Positions 1-7,631 are shown, numbered from the stretch's first letter. The stretch: DNA of 64,000 nucleotides from Chloroflexi bacterium AL-N1 (GCA_013122435.1 WYDT01000019.1:1-64000), one strand, 5' to 3'. The notes: a model not told the origin generated them from the letters alone. Program-made: numbers and translations.

Positions 1-422
1 GGATTGAACGCGAACTCGCCACCGCCGCAGCCCTGCCTTCCCCAGTGGTCTATCCGACCCTTCGACCTGATCCCTCTCCACAACCGATTGTAACCGAGAT
101 ATCTACCGACTGTGAAAGTCTCTATCGTCGCCTTATTCAGGAAACTAACTGCTGGCGTACTGGGGAAAACAATCTCTTTATGTTCGTCGTCGTTGGGGCC
201 GATCCCCAAAATCTCGCACAGGGCAAGTTGGCCATGTATACCGCCAATCTGGATGGCACCGATACGTCTCCCTTCTCAGAATACTTAACCCCAACGCAAA
301 GCGGTGCTATCACGATTACCACCGTGCTCCCGCCACGTGTTTTTACGGAAGCCGAAGACGGCACGCGCTTTGTCTTCAACCTCGACACGCGTACCTGGGA
401 GGACCCACCGCCCTATCCCTAG
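1..422 (+). CDS. Small lipoprotein family protein, copy 1 (5' end outside window)
   Basis: The reading frame enters the window at base 3 and ends at TAG 420-422. No start is present, because the sequence before the internal GTG at 45 already aligns with residues of the complete copy at 1296 (IERELATAAALPSP). It is the C-terminal part of a secreted lipoprotein family with three tandem members here. Shared features are a Cys pair (TDCESL, TNCW), the block ENNLFMFVVVG and an invariant C-terminus FNLDTRTWEDPPPYP. This copy is much closer to copy 3 than to copy 2. No known domain is recognised and no function is proposed. Confidence 0.75.
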   Translation, partial: IERELATAAALPSPVVYPTLRPDPSPQPIVTEISTDCESLYRRLIQETNCWRTGENNLFMFVVVGADPQNLAQGKLAMYTANLDGTDTSPFSEYLTPTQSGAITITTVLPPRVFTEAEDGTRFVFNLDTRTWEDPPPYP

Positions 423-454
423 ATAGCGGGAAGCTCCATTTGTAGTTTTCACAC

Positions 455-490
455 GTGGAGTGGCCTACTGCCACTCCACCTTGGTTTTTC
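455..490 (+). terminator. Rho-independent terminator after lipoprotein copy 1
   Basis: A perfect 9-bp stem (GTGGAGTGG 455-463, CCACTCCAC 471-479) with a 7-nt loop is followed by CTTGGTTTTTC. It sits 33 bases after the stop of copy 1, and an almost identical element follows copy 2. Confidence 0.85.
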
Positions 491-513
491 TACTGACCCG
501 TTATAAATCACCC

Positions 514-556
514 TCCTCCTGCGTACAGATTAATAGACACATAACACACAGGAGGA
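514..556 (+). promoter_or_regulatory. Leader inverted repeat that can pair with the ribosome binding site of lipoprotein copy 2
   Basis: TCCTCCTG (514-521) is an exact 8-base complement of CAGGAGGA (549-556), which contains the Shine-Dalgarno sequence of the gene starting at 562. Pairing would hide the ribosome binding site in a hairpin with a 27-base loop. A TATAAA box at 502-507 lies just upstream and could be the -10 of the gene. The same arrangement is present before copy 3. Regulation by this pairing is inference. Confidence 0.5.
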
Positions 557-561
557 TCAGT

Positions 562-1155
562 ATGTTCGACCAACCCCTTACGCGGCTCACATTCGTCTCG
601 CTCATTGCCGTCAGCATGGTCAGTTGTGGCCAGCGGGGGCCAACCACCGCTGAGTCCTTCCAGGCCTATCCCATTGCGACTGCAACCCCAACTTTATCGC
701 CATTGGACCAAACCCAACAGGCCATTGATGAACGGATTGAACAGGAAATGGCGACGGCAGCGGCGTTACCTACGCTTGCAGTCCTTGAGCCACTCCCAAC
801 TGATTTGCCTCTTGAGCCATTGCAAACCGGGCTTGATACCGACTGTGAAACCATTTACTCACGGCTCATCATTACAACCAACTGTTGGCTTGATATCGTG
901 AATGATGAATACGTTTTCTTTGTGGCTGGTTCAGAGCCTGACACGGCACCACAAGGGAAAGTAGGTCTGTATACGGTTTCGCTAGATGAAACCACTACAT
1001 CTGACTTCTTTGCCTATCAGACTCCACAGCAAAAAGGTGCGGTAACCATTACTGATATTACTGTCCCTCGTTTTACGGTCACAGCCGAAGACGGTACGCG
1101 CTTTGTCTTCAACCTCGACACGCGCACCTGGGAGGACCCACCGCCCTATCCCTAG
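562..1155 (+). CDS. Small secreted lipoprotein, copy 2 (diverged centre)
   Basis: A 197-aa lipoprotein of unknown function. The ATG at 562 is chosen because GGAGGA (551-556) lies 5 bases upstream and a lipoprotein signal peptide follows directly (residues 1-22, ending MVSC with Cys22 as lipidation site). The in-frame ATG at 460 would lie inside the terminator hairpin. A Thr/Pro-rich linker (about 25-95) leads to a C-terminal domain of about 100 aa with two Cys (TDCE, TNCW). Compared with copies 1 and 3 the N-terminus and last 20 residues are nearly identical while the centre is strongly diverged, a pattern suggesting duplication with selection or gene conversion. Probably anchored on the outer face of the membrane. 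Confidence 0.8.
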   Translation: MFDQPLTRLTFVSLIAVSMVSCGQRGPTTAESFQAYPIATATPTLSPLDQTQQAIDERIEQEMATAAALPTLAVLEPLPTDLPLEPLQTGLDTDCETIYSRLIITTNCWLDIVNDEYVFFVAGSEPDTAPQGKVGLYTVSLDETTTSDFFAYQTPQQKGAVTITDITVPRFTVTAEDGTRFVFNLDTRTWEDPPPYP

Positions 1156-1187
1156 ATAGCGGGAATCTCTATTTGTAGTTTTCACAC

Positions 1188-1223
1188 GTGGAGTGGCCTA
1201 CTGCCATTCCACCTTGGTTTTTC
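1188..1223 (+). terminator. Rho-independent terminator after lipoprotein copy 2
   Basis: A 9-bp stem (1188-1196 with 1204-1212) containing one G-U pair is followed by TTGGTTTTTC. It is the counterpart of the hairpin at 455. Confidence 0.8.
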
Positions 1224-1246
1224 TACTGACCCGTTATAAATCACCC

Positions 1247-1290
1247 TCCTCCTGCGTACAGATCAATAGACACCCTAACACACAGGAGGA
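1247..1290 (+). promoter_or_regulatory. Leader inverted repeat that can pair with the ribosome binding site of lipoprotein copy 3
   Basis: TCCTCCTG at 1247-1254 is complementary to CAGGAGGA at 1283-1290, the ribosome binding site of the gene at 1296. It matches the element at 514-556, so both full copies share the same possible translational switch. Confidence 0.5.
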
Positions 1291-1295
1291 TCAGT

Positions 1296-1895
1296 ATGCG
1301 CGACCAACCACTTACGCGGCTCGCATTCGTCTCGCTCATTGCGGTTGTCATGGCCAGTTGTGGCCAGCGGGGGCCCACCGCCGCCGAGTCTTTCCAGGCC
1401 TATCCCATTGCAACACCAACTCCAACAGCTACCGTTCACCCACTTGATGCTACCAAACAAGCTGATGATGAACGGATTGAACGCGAACTCGCCACCGCCG
1501 CAGCTCTGCCTTCCCCGGTGGTCTATCCTACCCTTCGACCTGCTCCCTCTCCACAACCAATTGTAACCGAGATATCCACCGACTGTGATAGTCTGTATGA
1601 TGGACTTATTCGAGAAACTAATTGCTGGCGTACTGGGGAAAACAATCTCTTTATGTTCGTCGTCGTTGGGGCCGATCCCCAAAATCTCGCACAGGGTAAG
1701 CTAGATATGTATACCGCCAATCTGAATGGGACGGATACGTCTCCGGTCTCAGAATACTTAACGCCAACGCAAAGCGGTACAATTACTATTACGTCCGTCA
1801 TTCCACCACTGGTCTACACCGAAACCGAAGACGGAACCCGTTTTGTCTTCAACCTCGACACCCGTACCTGGGAGGACCCACCGCCCTATCCCTAG
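1296..1895 (+). CDS. Small secreted lipoprotein, copy 3
   Basis: A 199-aa lipoprotein and the only member of the trio complete and close to copy 1. ATG 1296 follows AGGAGGA with a 5-base gap. Residues 1-22 form a lipoprotein signal peptide (ending MASC). Then come a Thr/Pro/Ala-rich linker, a helical ADDERIERELATAAA segment, and the C-terminal domain with two Cys and the invariant end WEDPPPYP. Function is unknown; a surface or envelope role is inferred from the lipobox only. A convergent nuclease gene ends 11 bases downstream. Confidence 0.8.
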   Translation: MRDQPLTRLAFVSLIAVVMASCGQRGPTAAESFQAYPIATPTPTATVHPLDATKQADDERIERELATAAALPSPVVYPTLRPAPSPQPIVTEISTDCDSLYDGLIRETNCWRTGENNLFMFVVVGADPQNLAQGKLDMYTANLNGTDTSPVSEYLTPTQSGTITITSVIPPLVYTETEDGTRFVFNLDTRTWEDPPPYP

Positions 1896-1906
1896 ATAAC
1901 TTTACA

Positions 1907-2920
1907 CTACTCTAAAAACCGCTTACTCATCCAGCCTTCTTCTCCTTCGACGCGTACACGTTGCCAAACAATACTGTCTCTTGTGATAGTTGGATCACAC
2001 AACATTGTTACTCTTGTTCCGGCTGAATAATCATTGAGTCTCTCTGTCTGTAAACCAGGTTCATCTCGTAAAACAAGACGTTCGACTCCCATAATAACTC
2101 CTTCGCCACAGGTAGTGAGAGGTAGTGGTGTAGCTTGTGTAGTGGGTGTTGTGGATGGTATTGATGTCGCAATTACTGGTTGATTGGCAACAGTGTTCTG
2201 TACAGCTGAGTTGAATGAGACAGAAACAGGTTCTGCAGTTACCCCTGCCCAAAGGATAAGAATGGCATTAATAGAAGCGGTGCTACCCGAAAACCATTGG
2301 ATACGTTGTCTTTCAGTGCGCTTTCTGACGGGATCCTCAAGGATTTTTTGTTGTTCCTGAAAACGAGTAGTAAGGGTTGCACCATCCCATAATTCAATTG
2401 GTTTGCCAACGGCCCATTGATAACCCTGTTCTGTAAAGTAGCCTGTGGTAATCAGAAAAGCCCGATCTGCCTGTTCGTGGCTGCGTGCTCCCTCTAGATC
2501 ACGGATGTATTTCGGTTCGACCCGCCCACGGTAGCGTTTGCACTGAACGATACAACGCTGCCCCTGATATATGCCGCGTATATCAACACCGCCATCACCA
2601 CTTCCACCTATTTGTTCAACCCGTTCCCATCCTAAATCTTGCAACAAATGCTGAATTCGCAACTCAAAATCATTTGGAGAAAGATCAAGCGCATCAGTTA
2701 ATAATAAGCGTTTCTGTTGACGACGACGTGCAGAACAGATAGACCACCAAGTAACAACTATCGCCAATGAAATGAACAAGACCAACAACACAATACCCCA
2801 CTGCCATGCGACATATTGTCCAAAAAAGTAAAAAACAACACCCAGAAAAAGCACAAATGGGCCTAGAGTCTGTTCCTGCTTAGCCAGACGACGGCGACGA
2901 TAGCGTGATTTACGAGACAT
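1907..2920 (-). CDS. Membrane-anchored Mrr-type restriction endonuclease-like protein with C-terminal SH3 domain
   Basis: A 337-aa protein. After a basic N-terminus there are two TM segments (about 20-38 and 42-60), then an Mrr_cat nuclease fold (about 81-190) with GVDIRG (Asp113) and IVQCKR (Gln126, Lys128), the PD-(D/E)xK-type active site. A third hydrophobic segment (about 209-228) and a Thr/Pro linker lead to a bacterial SH3 domain (about 275-337). Mrr-family enzymes cut modified or foreign DNA; in this layout the nuclease is predicted cytoplasmic and the SH3 domain extracytoplasmic. AGGAGT precedes the ATG. No methyltransferase or other restriction gene is adjacent, so a solitary, possibly defensive or DNA-processing role is inferred. 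Confidence 0.75.
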   Translation of the reverse strand: MSRKSRYRRRRLAKQEQTLGPFVLFLGVVFYFFGQYVAWQWGIVLLVLFISLAIVVTWWSICSARRRQQKRLLLTDALDLSPNDFELRIQHLLQDLGWERVEQIGGSGDGGVDIRGIYQGQRCIVQCKRYRGRVEPKYIRDLEGARSHEQADRAFLITTGYFTEQGYQWAVGKPIELWDGATLTTRFQEQQKILEDPVRKRTERQRIQWFSGSTASINAILILWAGVTAEPVSVSFNSAVQNTVANQPVIATSIPSTTPTTQATPLPLTTCGEGVIMGVERLVLRDEPGLQTERLNDYSAGTRVTMLCDPTITRDSIVWQRVRVEGEEGWMSKRFLE

Positions 2921-3190
2921 ACCTTACTCCTGTTCGGTAATGCCAAAAGTTCCTCATCACTGCACAGCCTTATAACACAATCATAATTTGAAACCAGAAC
3001 AGGCGGTGCGATAAGCACATAAGATTATGAAGTTGTGAATCGTGATGGATATGATGCAAACGTGGTTACATTGTGTACATCATGGTAACAGATAAGAGCA
3101 TGTTTTTACAAAACCTGAGCATAGTTGTAACATCTATCCATATCTCTGGACAATGTTATGACAAAGGCAGACGACAGTCACATCTGATTG

Positions 3191-3769
3191 CTACGAGCCA
3201 CCAGCCAGACCCAACCGCTCAGTATCAGCACGCAGCGCATTGATCACGCCCTGAATGAGGTCGTCAAGTGGCATGTCCAACTCATCAGCACCGCGCTGAA
3301 TTTCGCTGCGATCAACGGCACGGGCAAAGGCTTTATCTTTAAATTTCTTCTTGACCGTTTTAACTTCGACCTCATCAAGGCTTTTGCTGGGACGCACCAG
3401 CGCCACCGCCACCACAAAACTGGAAAGTTCGTCAACGGCGAAGAGCGTTTTCTCCATCAGACTGTCGCGTGTCACTCCGCTATAATCGGCATGGGAGAGA
3501 ATCGCCCGACAGACTTCCTCACTCCAGCCGTTTTCGCGCAGGTAGGCCACACCCACAAAAGGATGCCCGGTATCACTCAATTCCAGATTGGGATGCTTTT
3601 CATAATCCATATCGTGAAGCAATCCCACGGCTTCCCAGAGATCTGCATCATCATTCTGCTGCTCGGCAAAATAACGCATTGAGGCAGCAACCGCATAGCA
3701 GTGCTTGCGAAGGCTTTCCGAATCAACCCACTCTTCAAGAATTGTATGTGCTTTGGAAGTGTAACTCAT
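3191..3769 (-). CDS. HD-superfamily predicted hydrolase (COG2316-like)
   Basis: A 192-aa soluble protein. His23, the His52-Asp53 pair (LLHDMD), His93 and Asp113 are spaced as in HD-domain metal-dependent phosphohydrolases. The C-terminal half (AVALVRPSKSLDEVEVKTVKKKFKDKAFAR) is typical of the COG2316 group of predicted HD hydrolases; the substrate is unknown. The ATG at 3769 is used because AAGGAGA lies upstream and the start overlaps the stop of the preceding membrane-protein gene (ATGA). Longer readings run through that gene. Translationally coupled, third gene of a minus-strand set beginning with rlmB. Confidence 0.8.
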   Translation of the reverse strand: MSYTSKAHTILEEWVDSESLRKHCYAVAASMRYFAEQQNDDADLWEAVGLLHDMDYEKHPNLELSDTGHPFVGVAYLRENGWSEEVCRAILSHADYSGVTRDSLMEKTLFAVDELSSFVVAVALVRPSKSLDEVEVKTVKKKFKDKAFARAVDRSEIQRGADELDMPLDDLIQGVINALRADTERLGLAGGS

Positions 3770-4104
3770 AAGCCATCGGTCTCCTTTGTGTTTGCCTGTA
3801 GTTTTGTTTTCCAAAAGGTATTGATAAGCGCCACAACAAGAGTAATCAATCCCACACTCCCAAAGAAAACAGTTGGAGAGTAAAACAGCGCCAGCAGCAG
3901 TATCATCACAGCAATAAAGTACTGTACAAAGAGTGACCAATGTTGCCTTTGTGTGTCCATAAATAGATTAGTCACACCAGCACTAATGAGTATCAATGAC
4001 ATAAGCAACTGCAAAGGCATTCGTGTATCACCGAATAGCCAGTTGACAAGGATAATACTGCCAAGCAAGATCAATAAAACATTTGTTATAGAGGTAATCT
4101 TCAT
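3766..4104 (-). CDS. Small four-TM membrane protein
   Basis: A 112-aa, very hydrophobic protein with four predicted membrane helices (about 5-25, 31-51, 58-80, 85-105) and a polar C-terminal tail. The family is not recognised. The ATG at 4104 places the start just after the end of rlmB; a longer in-frame start at 4161 would overlap rlmB by 40 bases. No clear ribosome binding site is visible for either, so the start is uncertain. It lies between rlmB and the HD hydrolase and overlaps the latter by 4 bases (ATGA), suggesting one transcript. Confidence 0.6.
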   Translation of the reverse strand: MKITSITNVLLILLGSIILVNWLFGDTRMPLQLLMSLILISAGVTNLFMDTQRQHWSLFVQYFIAVMILLLALFYSPTVFFGSVGLITLVVALINTFWKTKLQANTKETDGL

Positions 4105-4121
4105 AGGTTTACCAAGATGAT

Positions 4122-4883
4122 TTACTCTGTCAGATGAGACTGCCTGTCTCTGATACGCCATGCATGATACAACACCAGCGATCCGGCTGTAGCGGCATTG
4201 AGTGAGTCGATCTGTCCGCGCATCGGCAACCTGACCATGTAATCACAGCGCTCGCGGGTCAGGCGCGCCATGCCTGCCCCCTCCGCACCGATAACGAGCA
4301 CCAGCGGTATGTTGAGATCAACCCGATCATAGTCCTGTGCACGTTCATCGTTCTCGACACCCACCGACCAGACGCCGCTGCGCTGCAAGTTAACGATAGT
4401 CTGAGCGAGGTTAGTTACCATGGCGATGTTAAGATGCTCGGTTGCGCCAGCAGAGGCATTGACCACGGCGGGAGTCACGTCTGCGGCACGTCGCCCCGGT
4501 ATGATAACGCCATGGACACCTATGACTTCGGCGGTGCGCAAGAGCGTACCGATGTTCTGCGGGTCTTGCAGGTGGTCGAGCATCAGCAAGAGGGCCGGCT
4601 CATTCCGATCCTCAGCCAGACTCAGACACTCCTCGAGTTCGACATAGGGGTAATCGCTGCATTTCAGCGCGACGCTCTGATGATTCACCTGGCGCAGTTG
4701 TCGATCCAAATCGTGCCGATCTACACGTAACACCTCGACATTGGCCTGCTCGGCCAATTTGATAATCTCACCCAAGGAGCCGGTCTCCTGCGCCCCCGAT
4801 GAGACGAGCAACTGGTGCAAGGTGCGACGCTGTGCACGTAAGGCTTCGCGGACGGCATTTCTGCCATACAGTATTTCTGCCAT
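4122..4883 (-). CDS. rlmB: 23S rRNA (guanosine-2'-O)-methyltransferase RlmB (TrmH/SpoU family)
   Basis: A 253-aa SpoU-class 2'-O-methyltransferase. Family knowledge: RlmB methylates G2251 in the peptidyl-transferase loop of 23S rRNA using SAM bound in a deep trefoil knot. The N-terminus (ILYGRNAVREALRA) is the RNA substrate-binding domain typical of RlmB/TrmH. The three SpoU motifs are visible: NIGTLLRTAE, VIGAEGAGM and LPMRGQIDSLNAATAG. Length is normal for the family. The ribosome binding site before ATG 4883 is weak. First gene of a minus-strand group with the membrane protein and HD hydrolase. Confidence 0.9.
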   Translation of the reverse strand: MAEILYGRNAVREALRAQRRTLHQLLVSSGAQETGSLGEIIKLAEQANVEVLRVDRHDLDRQLRQVNHQSVALKCSDYPYVELEECLSLAEDRNEPALLLMLDHLQDPQNIGTLLRTAEVIGVHGVIIPGRRAADVTPAVVNASAGATEHLNIAMVTNLAQTIVNLQRSGVWSVGVENDERAQDYDRVDLNIPLVLVIGAEGAGMARLTRERCDYMVRLPMRGQIDSLNAATAGSLVLYHAWRIRDRQSHLTE

Positions 4884-5187
4884 GATATGTTCACGGGACG
4901 ATGGAAGACCCGTCTATCGCTTTCTGACTACAACCGTGTGATAGGCAATTCAAGCGATTGCCTGCACCGATTATGGAATGTTCTATGAGATATATACTTT
5001 AGTACGATCACCGTGTTTATGCAAGCGGAAGATGAGGGGTTAGGGGTTACGAAAGCCAACCCTGTAGGTGGGTAGCTTGTCTGTCCAGCGCATCCCAACC
5101 ACATTCAACACCATCACACTCACCAACAACTCAACCATCTTAATCAGATTATCACTACATTCATTATGTGTGATTATAACGATAATA
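4884..5187. other. Intergenic region between divergent rlmB and the response-regulator promoter
   Basis: No coding signal was found. The region must carry the rlmB promoter (minus) and holds short G-rich fragments such as GGGGTTAGGGGTTA near 5036. Nothing else is recognised. Confidence 0.5.
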
Positions 5188-5216
5188 TTGACATACTACG
5201 ACACATTTGCTATACT
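5188..5216 (+). promoter_or_regulatory. Sigma-70-type promoter of the orphan response regulator
   Basis: A consensus -35 TTGACA (5188-5193), a 17-base spacer and -10 TATACT (5211-5216). Transcription would begin near 5223, giving a leader of about 215 bases that contains the hexanucleotide repeat. No other start is as good in this region. Confidence 0.75.
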
Positions 5217-5284
5217 CTGCAAACAGTTTCACCGCAGTTTTACTTTTGCCCTACTTCCCAGAAAATGTGGTGAAGAGAGAAGTT

Positions 5285-5370
5285 ATTCCAATTCCAATTC
5301 CAATTCCAATTCCAATTCCAATTCCAATTCCAATTCCAATTCCAATTCCAATTCCAATTCCAATGGATTG
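5285..5370 (+). repeat. ATTCCA hexanucleotide tandem repeat, 14 perfect copies
   Basis: Fourteen uninterrupted ATTCCA units (84 bases) plus two further bases. It lies between the promoter at 5188 and the start codon at 5438, so it would be transcribed as leader RNA. Such perfect short repeats expand and contract by slippage. A unit of six would keep any reading frame, so an effect would be through leader length or structure, not on/off frameshifting. Confidence 0.95.
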
Positions 5371-5437
5371 GAACAGCTCAATGATGACAAATTTCATGTT
5401 CACGTTTTGTTATTGGTTTTGACAATGAGGAGGATGT

Positions 5438-6082
5438 ATGAATGGAGGGACAGTACGTGTACTGCTGGCAGAGGAGTGTCCCGTTGTTCGTGTTGGCATA
5501 CGCAATGTATTGAGTGGTATCAACGATATTTTACTGATAGGAGAAGCCACTACTCCTGATGAAATTCTACAACAGATCTACAATACACCTTCGCTCTTAG
5601 TATTGCTTGATCCTTGTATTTTTGGCAATAGCCTAGTTGACTATATTGCATTGATACAGCAGCATTGCCCTGCAGGGAAAATTGCATTTTTTACCAGCAA
5701 CTATACAAATTACATGCTGACCGCTTTGATGACCGGTAATGCACGCGGCTGCATTGTAAAAACCGAACCGATTGATAGGATTCTCGAAGCACTTCGTACA
5801 ATTGCACAGGGAAATACCTGGGTCAGCCAAACTGTAGTTGAACAATTGATGTATTTTGCCAACAATGGTCACGATAAACTTACCAACACCTATCTGACCC
5901 CACGCGAACAAGAAGTATTGATCCTGATTGTCGAAGGCAAAACCAACCGCGAAATTGCTGTTATGTTAGGTATTAGTGAACATACGGCTGCAAAACATGT
6001 GCTGGAGATATGTGGACGCTTAAATGTCAGATCTCGTACAGAGGCCGCCGTCTATGCTTTGCGGAATGGGTTAGTACAATAA
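5438..6082 (+). CDS. Orphan NarL/FixJ-type response regulator with LuxR HTH
   Basis: A 214-aa two-domain regulator. The receiver (about 6-120) keeps the likely phospho-acceptor Asp58 (LLVLLDPCIFG), Thr86 and Lys108. The usual acidic pair is Glu-Glu (LLAEECP, 12-13) instead of Asp-Asp, so phosphorylation may be altered. The LuxR-type HTH (about 147-205) shows LTPREQEVLILIVEGKTNREIA and the recognition-helix region SEHTAAKHVLEICGRLNVRSR. ATG 5438 follows GAGGAGG. No kinase gene is adjacent. Its expression is probably set by the promoter at 5188 and the repeat-bearing leader. Confidence 0.85.
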   Translation: MNGGTVRVLLAEECPVVRVGIRNVLSGINDILLIGEATTPDEILQQIYNTPSLLVLLDPCIFGNSLVDYIALIQQHCPAGKIAFFTSNYTNYMLTALMTGNARGCIVKTEPIDRILEALRTIAQGNTWVSQTVVEQLMYFANNGHDKLTNTYLTPREQEVLILIVEGKTNREIAVMLGISEHTAAKHVLEICGRLNVRSRTEAAVYALRNGLVQ

Positions 6083-6222
6083 CTGTCAGAAGGTAGCAAA
6101 ATTACTACTTAACACCAGGAGTAAAATAGGGGATACTAAATAACGAATGATCGCCATAGACGAGACTGTGTGAGTCAACTAGGCTGGAAAGTATATTGGT
6201 ACATCCAGAAAGGAGTTCGCAC

Positions 6223-6915
6223 ATGCACATTCGTATCTTCCGTACAGTCTTCGTTACGATGGTTACATTAGCCGCTATTCTGGCAACGCCATGGTCAGGT
6301 TATGCACACGCAGCCAATCAAGCCAAAGCTCTTAACCAGGATCCTGACACACAGCCTGCACTGGTATCTGATGTCGCCGCACAGGAAGCTCATTACGATG
6401 CCATTCAGCGCATGGAACAGCACCTGGAAATTGCACCAGACGGTACATTTCGATTAAATGTCAAAAGCGGTGCTGAGATCGGGGTCGATGAAGCCACATT
6501 TACGGCTTTATATGAGGGAATGGAGCAAACAAACGCGCTTTTGCGAAAGGGGGAGTTGCAGCTTAACGAAGTACAGACCAGTACCGTGGCAACGCCTGCG
6601 ACATCGGTACCTTCTACAACAGACGAAATCACCCCAGACGCCTGTAACGGGCGAACAGGCGTAGATTGGTATTGGTGGGGACCTCGAATTTTTCTCAATT
6701 CGTGTGATGTGGGAAGTCTTGAGGCTGCTATTCTAGCTGCAGACACGGCTCTTGTTGCGGCAGCCTTAATTGGTATCGCACAGCCATTGTCTAGTGCTAT
6801 TGCTATAATTCTATTCACGAAAGCTGTACAGATTATGGATGCAGCCCGACTTCAAACAGGTATTTGGATTGATTTTAATTATGTGGGAGGTGTTACTGCC
6901 ATTCAACCCCAATAG
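6223..6915 (+). CDS. Secreted protein with conserved W-x-W-W-G motif, paralogue A
   Basis: A 230-aa exported protein. ATG 6223 is preceded by AAAGGAG and opens a classical signal peptide (residues 1-30, cleavage likely after AHA). Then come a helical block (AIQRMEQHLE..., KSGAEIGVDEATFTAL), a Ser/Thr-rich linker, and a C-terminal module starting at the conserved Cys141: DWYWWGPRIFLNSC (148-161), a hydrophobic Ala/Ile-rich stretch (about 165-210) and TGIWIDFNYVGGVTAIQPQ at the end. Cys141 and Cys161 could form a disulfide. The paralogue at 7881 shares all of these. A Trp-rich disulfide loop followed by amphipathic or hydrophobic helices would suit a membrane-active secreted peptide domain, but this is inference; no family name is assigned. 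Confidence 0.75.
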   Translation: MHIRIFRTVFVTMVTLAAILATPWSGYAHAANQAKALNQDPDTQPALVSDVAAQEAHYDAIQRMEQHLEIAPDGTFRLNVKSGAEIGVDEATFTALYEGMEQTNALLRKGELQLNEVQTSTVATPATSVPSTTDEITPDACNGRTGVDWYWWGPRIFLNSCDVGSLEAAILAADTALVAAALIGIAQPLSSAIAIILFTKAVQIMDAARLQTGIWIDFNYVGGVTAIQPQ

Positions 6916-6950
6916 AATAGAGTCAATTTTATATATGTTATCACGTTTTA

Positions 6951-6972
6951 CCTCACTACACATGTAGTGAGG
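6951..6972. terminator. Hairpin after secreted paralogue A
   Basis: A perfect 10-bp stem CCTCACTACA / TGTAGTGAGG with a 2-base loop, 36 bases after the stop. The following T-run is weak (TAGACCTTGTT), so it may be a partial terminator or processing site between 6223-6915 and the small gene at 7004. Confidence 0.5.
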
Positions 6973-7003
6973 TAGACCTTGTTACTTAGAATGGAGAATA
7001 TCG

Positions 7004-7270
7004 ATGAATTTAGGCCATATAACGCTTAATCAAGCGTTAGCTATCGTCCTTATGATCAGTAACATGATTATGCTAGGGCTGATTGTGTTTGGTCACTCTG
7101 ACACAACTACCCGTATTATATTTGGCACTATGGTTGTTGTAAACTTCCTTTTAGTATATCAATTATGGTTTAGCGTAAATTCAAAATCGTTACATTTTCG
7201 AATTATCGGATCGGTTATTCTCTGTCTTGCAGCTATTATCTCAGGAGCTTCTTTTTTAGGTTTCCTGTAA
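7004..7270 (+). CDS. Small three-TM membrane protein, paralogue 1
   Basis: An 88-aa hydrophobic protein with three predicted membrane helices (about 10-28, 34-54, 62-85). ATG 7004 has GGAG 7 bases upstream. It is clearly related to the protein at 7316: both share a (M/L)IMLG-x-I turn after helix 1, a TR motif before helix 2 and an aromatic W(F/S)S end of helix 2. The gene lies between two paralogous secreted proteins and on the same strand. A role in protecting against, or exporting, those proteins is conceivable but not shown by the sequence. Confidence 0.6.
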   Translation: MNLGHITLNQALAIVLMISNMIMLGLIVFGHSDTTTRIIFGTMVVVNFLLVYQLWFSVNSKSLHFRIIGSVILCLAAIISGASFLGFL

Positions 7271-7315
7271 ACTTACCAGATAACAAACCATTTATCTCGT
7301 TTCATGTTTTAAATA

Positions 7316-7588
7316 ATGGAACAATTATGTATATTAAAAACTATCTTAAAAGGTAATCGTGTATTTTCTATCTTTTTTCTCACGACCGGATTAATTATGC
7401 TGGGTCAAATAATTGCCTCCCCTTCAGCTTCTGATACACGATTGGTTATGATAATACTTGTATTAACCCAGTTTCTAATGGCATATATTCACTGGTCTAG
7501 TCACAAAGGAATTACCCCCTTAATGAAATACATTACTTTTGGCTTTGCAATTATCAGTCTTCCGATATTAGTCATGGGTTTCTTTTGA
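7316..7588 (+). CDS. Small three-TM membrane protein, paralogue 2
   Basis: A 90-aa protein with three predicted membrane helices (about 16-34, 42-60, 68-89), homologous along its length to the 88-aa protein just upstream. No ribosome binding site is obvious before ATG 7316, so the exact start is uncertain. The gene sits 45 bases after its paralogue and about 290 bases before the second secreted protein. The local order is secreted A, 3-TM, 3-TM, secreted B. Confidence 0.55.
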   Translation: MEQLCILKTILKGNRVFSIFFLTTGLIMLGQIIASPSASDTRLVMIILVLTQFLMAYIHWSSHKGITPLMKYITFGFAIISLPILVMGFF

Positions 7589-7631
7589 CTTTTATGACCC
7601 ATAAGCAAAATGTAACCTTTATACAGATAAA

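Larger units (their letters stand above)
423..561 (+). repeat. Duplicated intergenic/leader segment (first copy)
   Basis: About 139 bases that recur almost unchanged at 1156-1295. The segment includes the terminator, a TATAAA box, the anti-ribosome-binding-site sequence and the ribosome binding site itself. It marks the unit boundary of the tandem lipoprotein duplication. Confidence 0.85.
1156..1295 (+). repeat. Duplicated intergenic/leader segment (second copy)
   Basis: Near-identical to 423-561, with only a handful of substitutions. The duplication unit is therefore gene plus leader, about 730 bases long. Confidence 0.85.

Noticed and set aside
5068..5559. Reading frames through the ATTCCA repeat (poly-Ser-Asn and poly-Ile-Pro products)
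   Set aside because: They exist because a six-base repeat has no stop in any frame. They lack ribosome binding sites, and the longer one overlaps the regulator gene; the repeat fits better as leader RNA.
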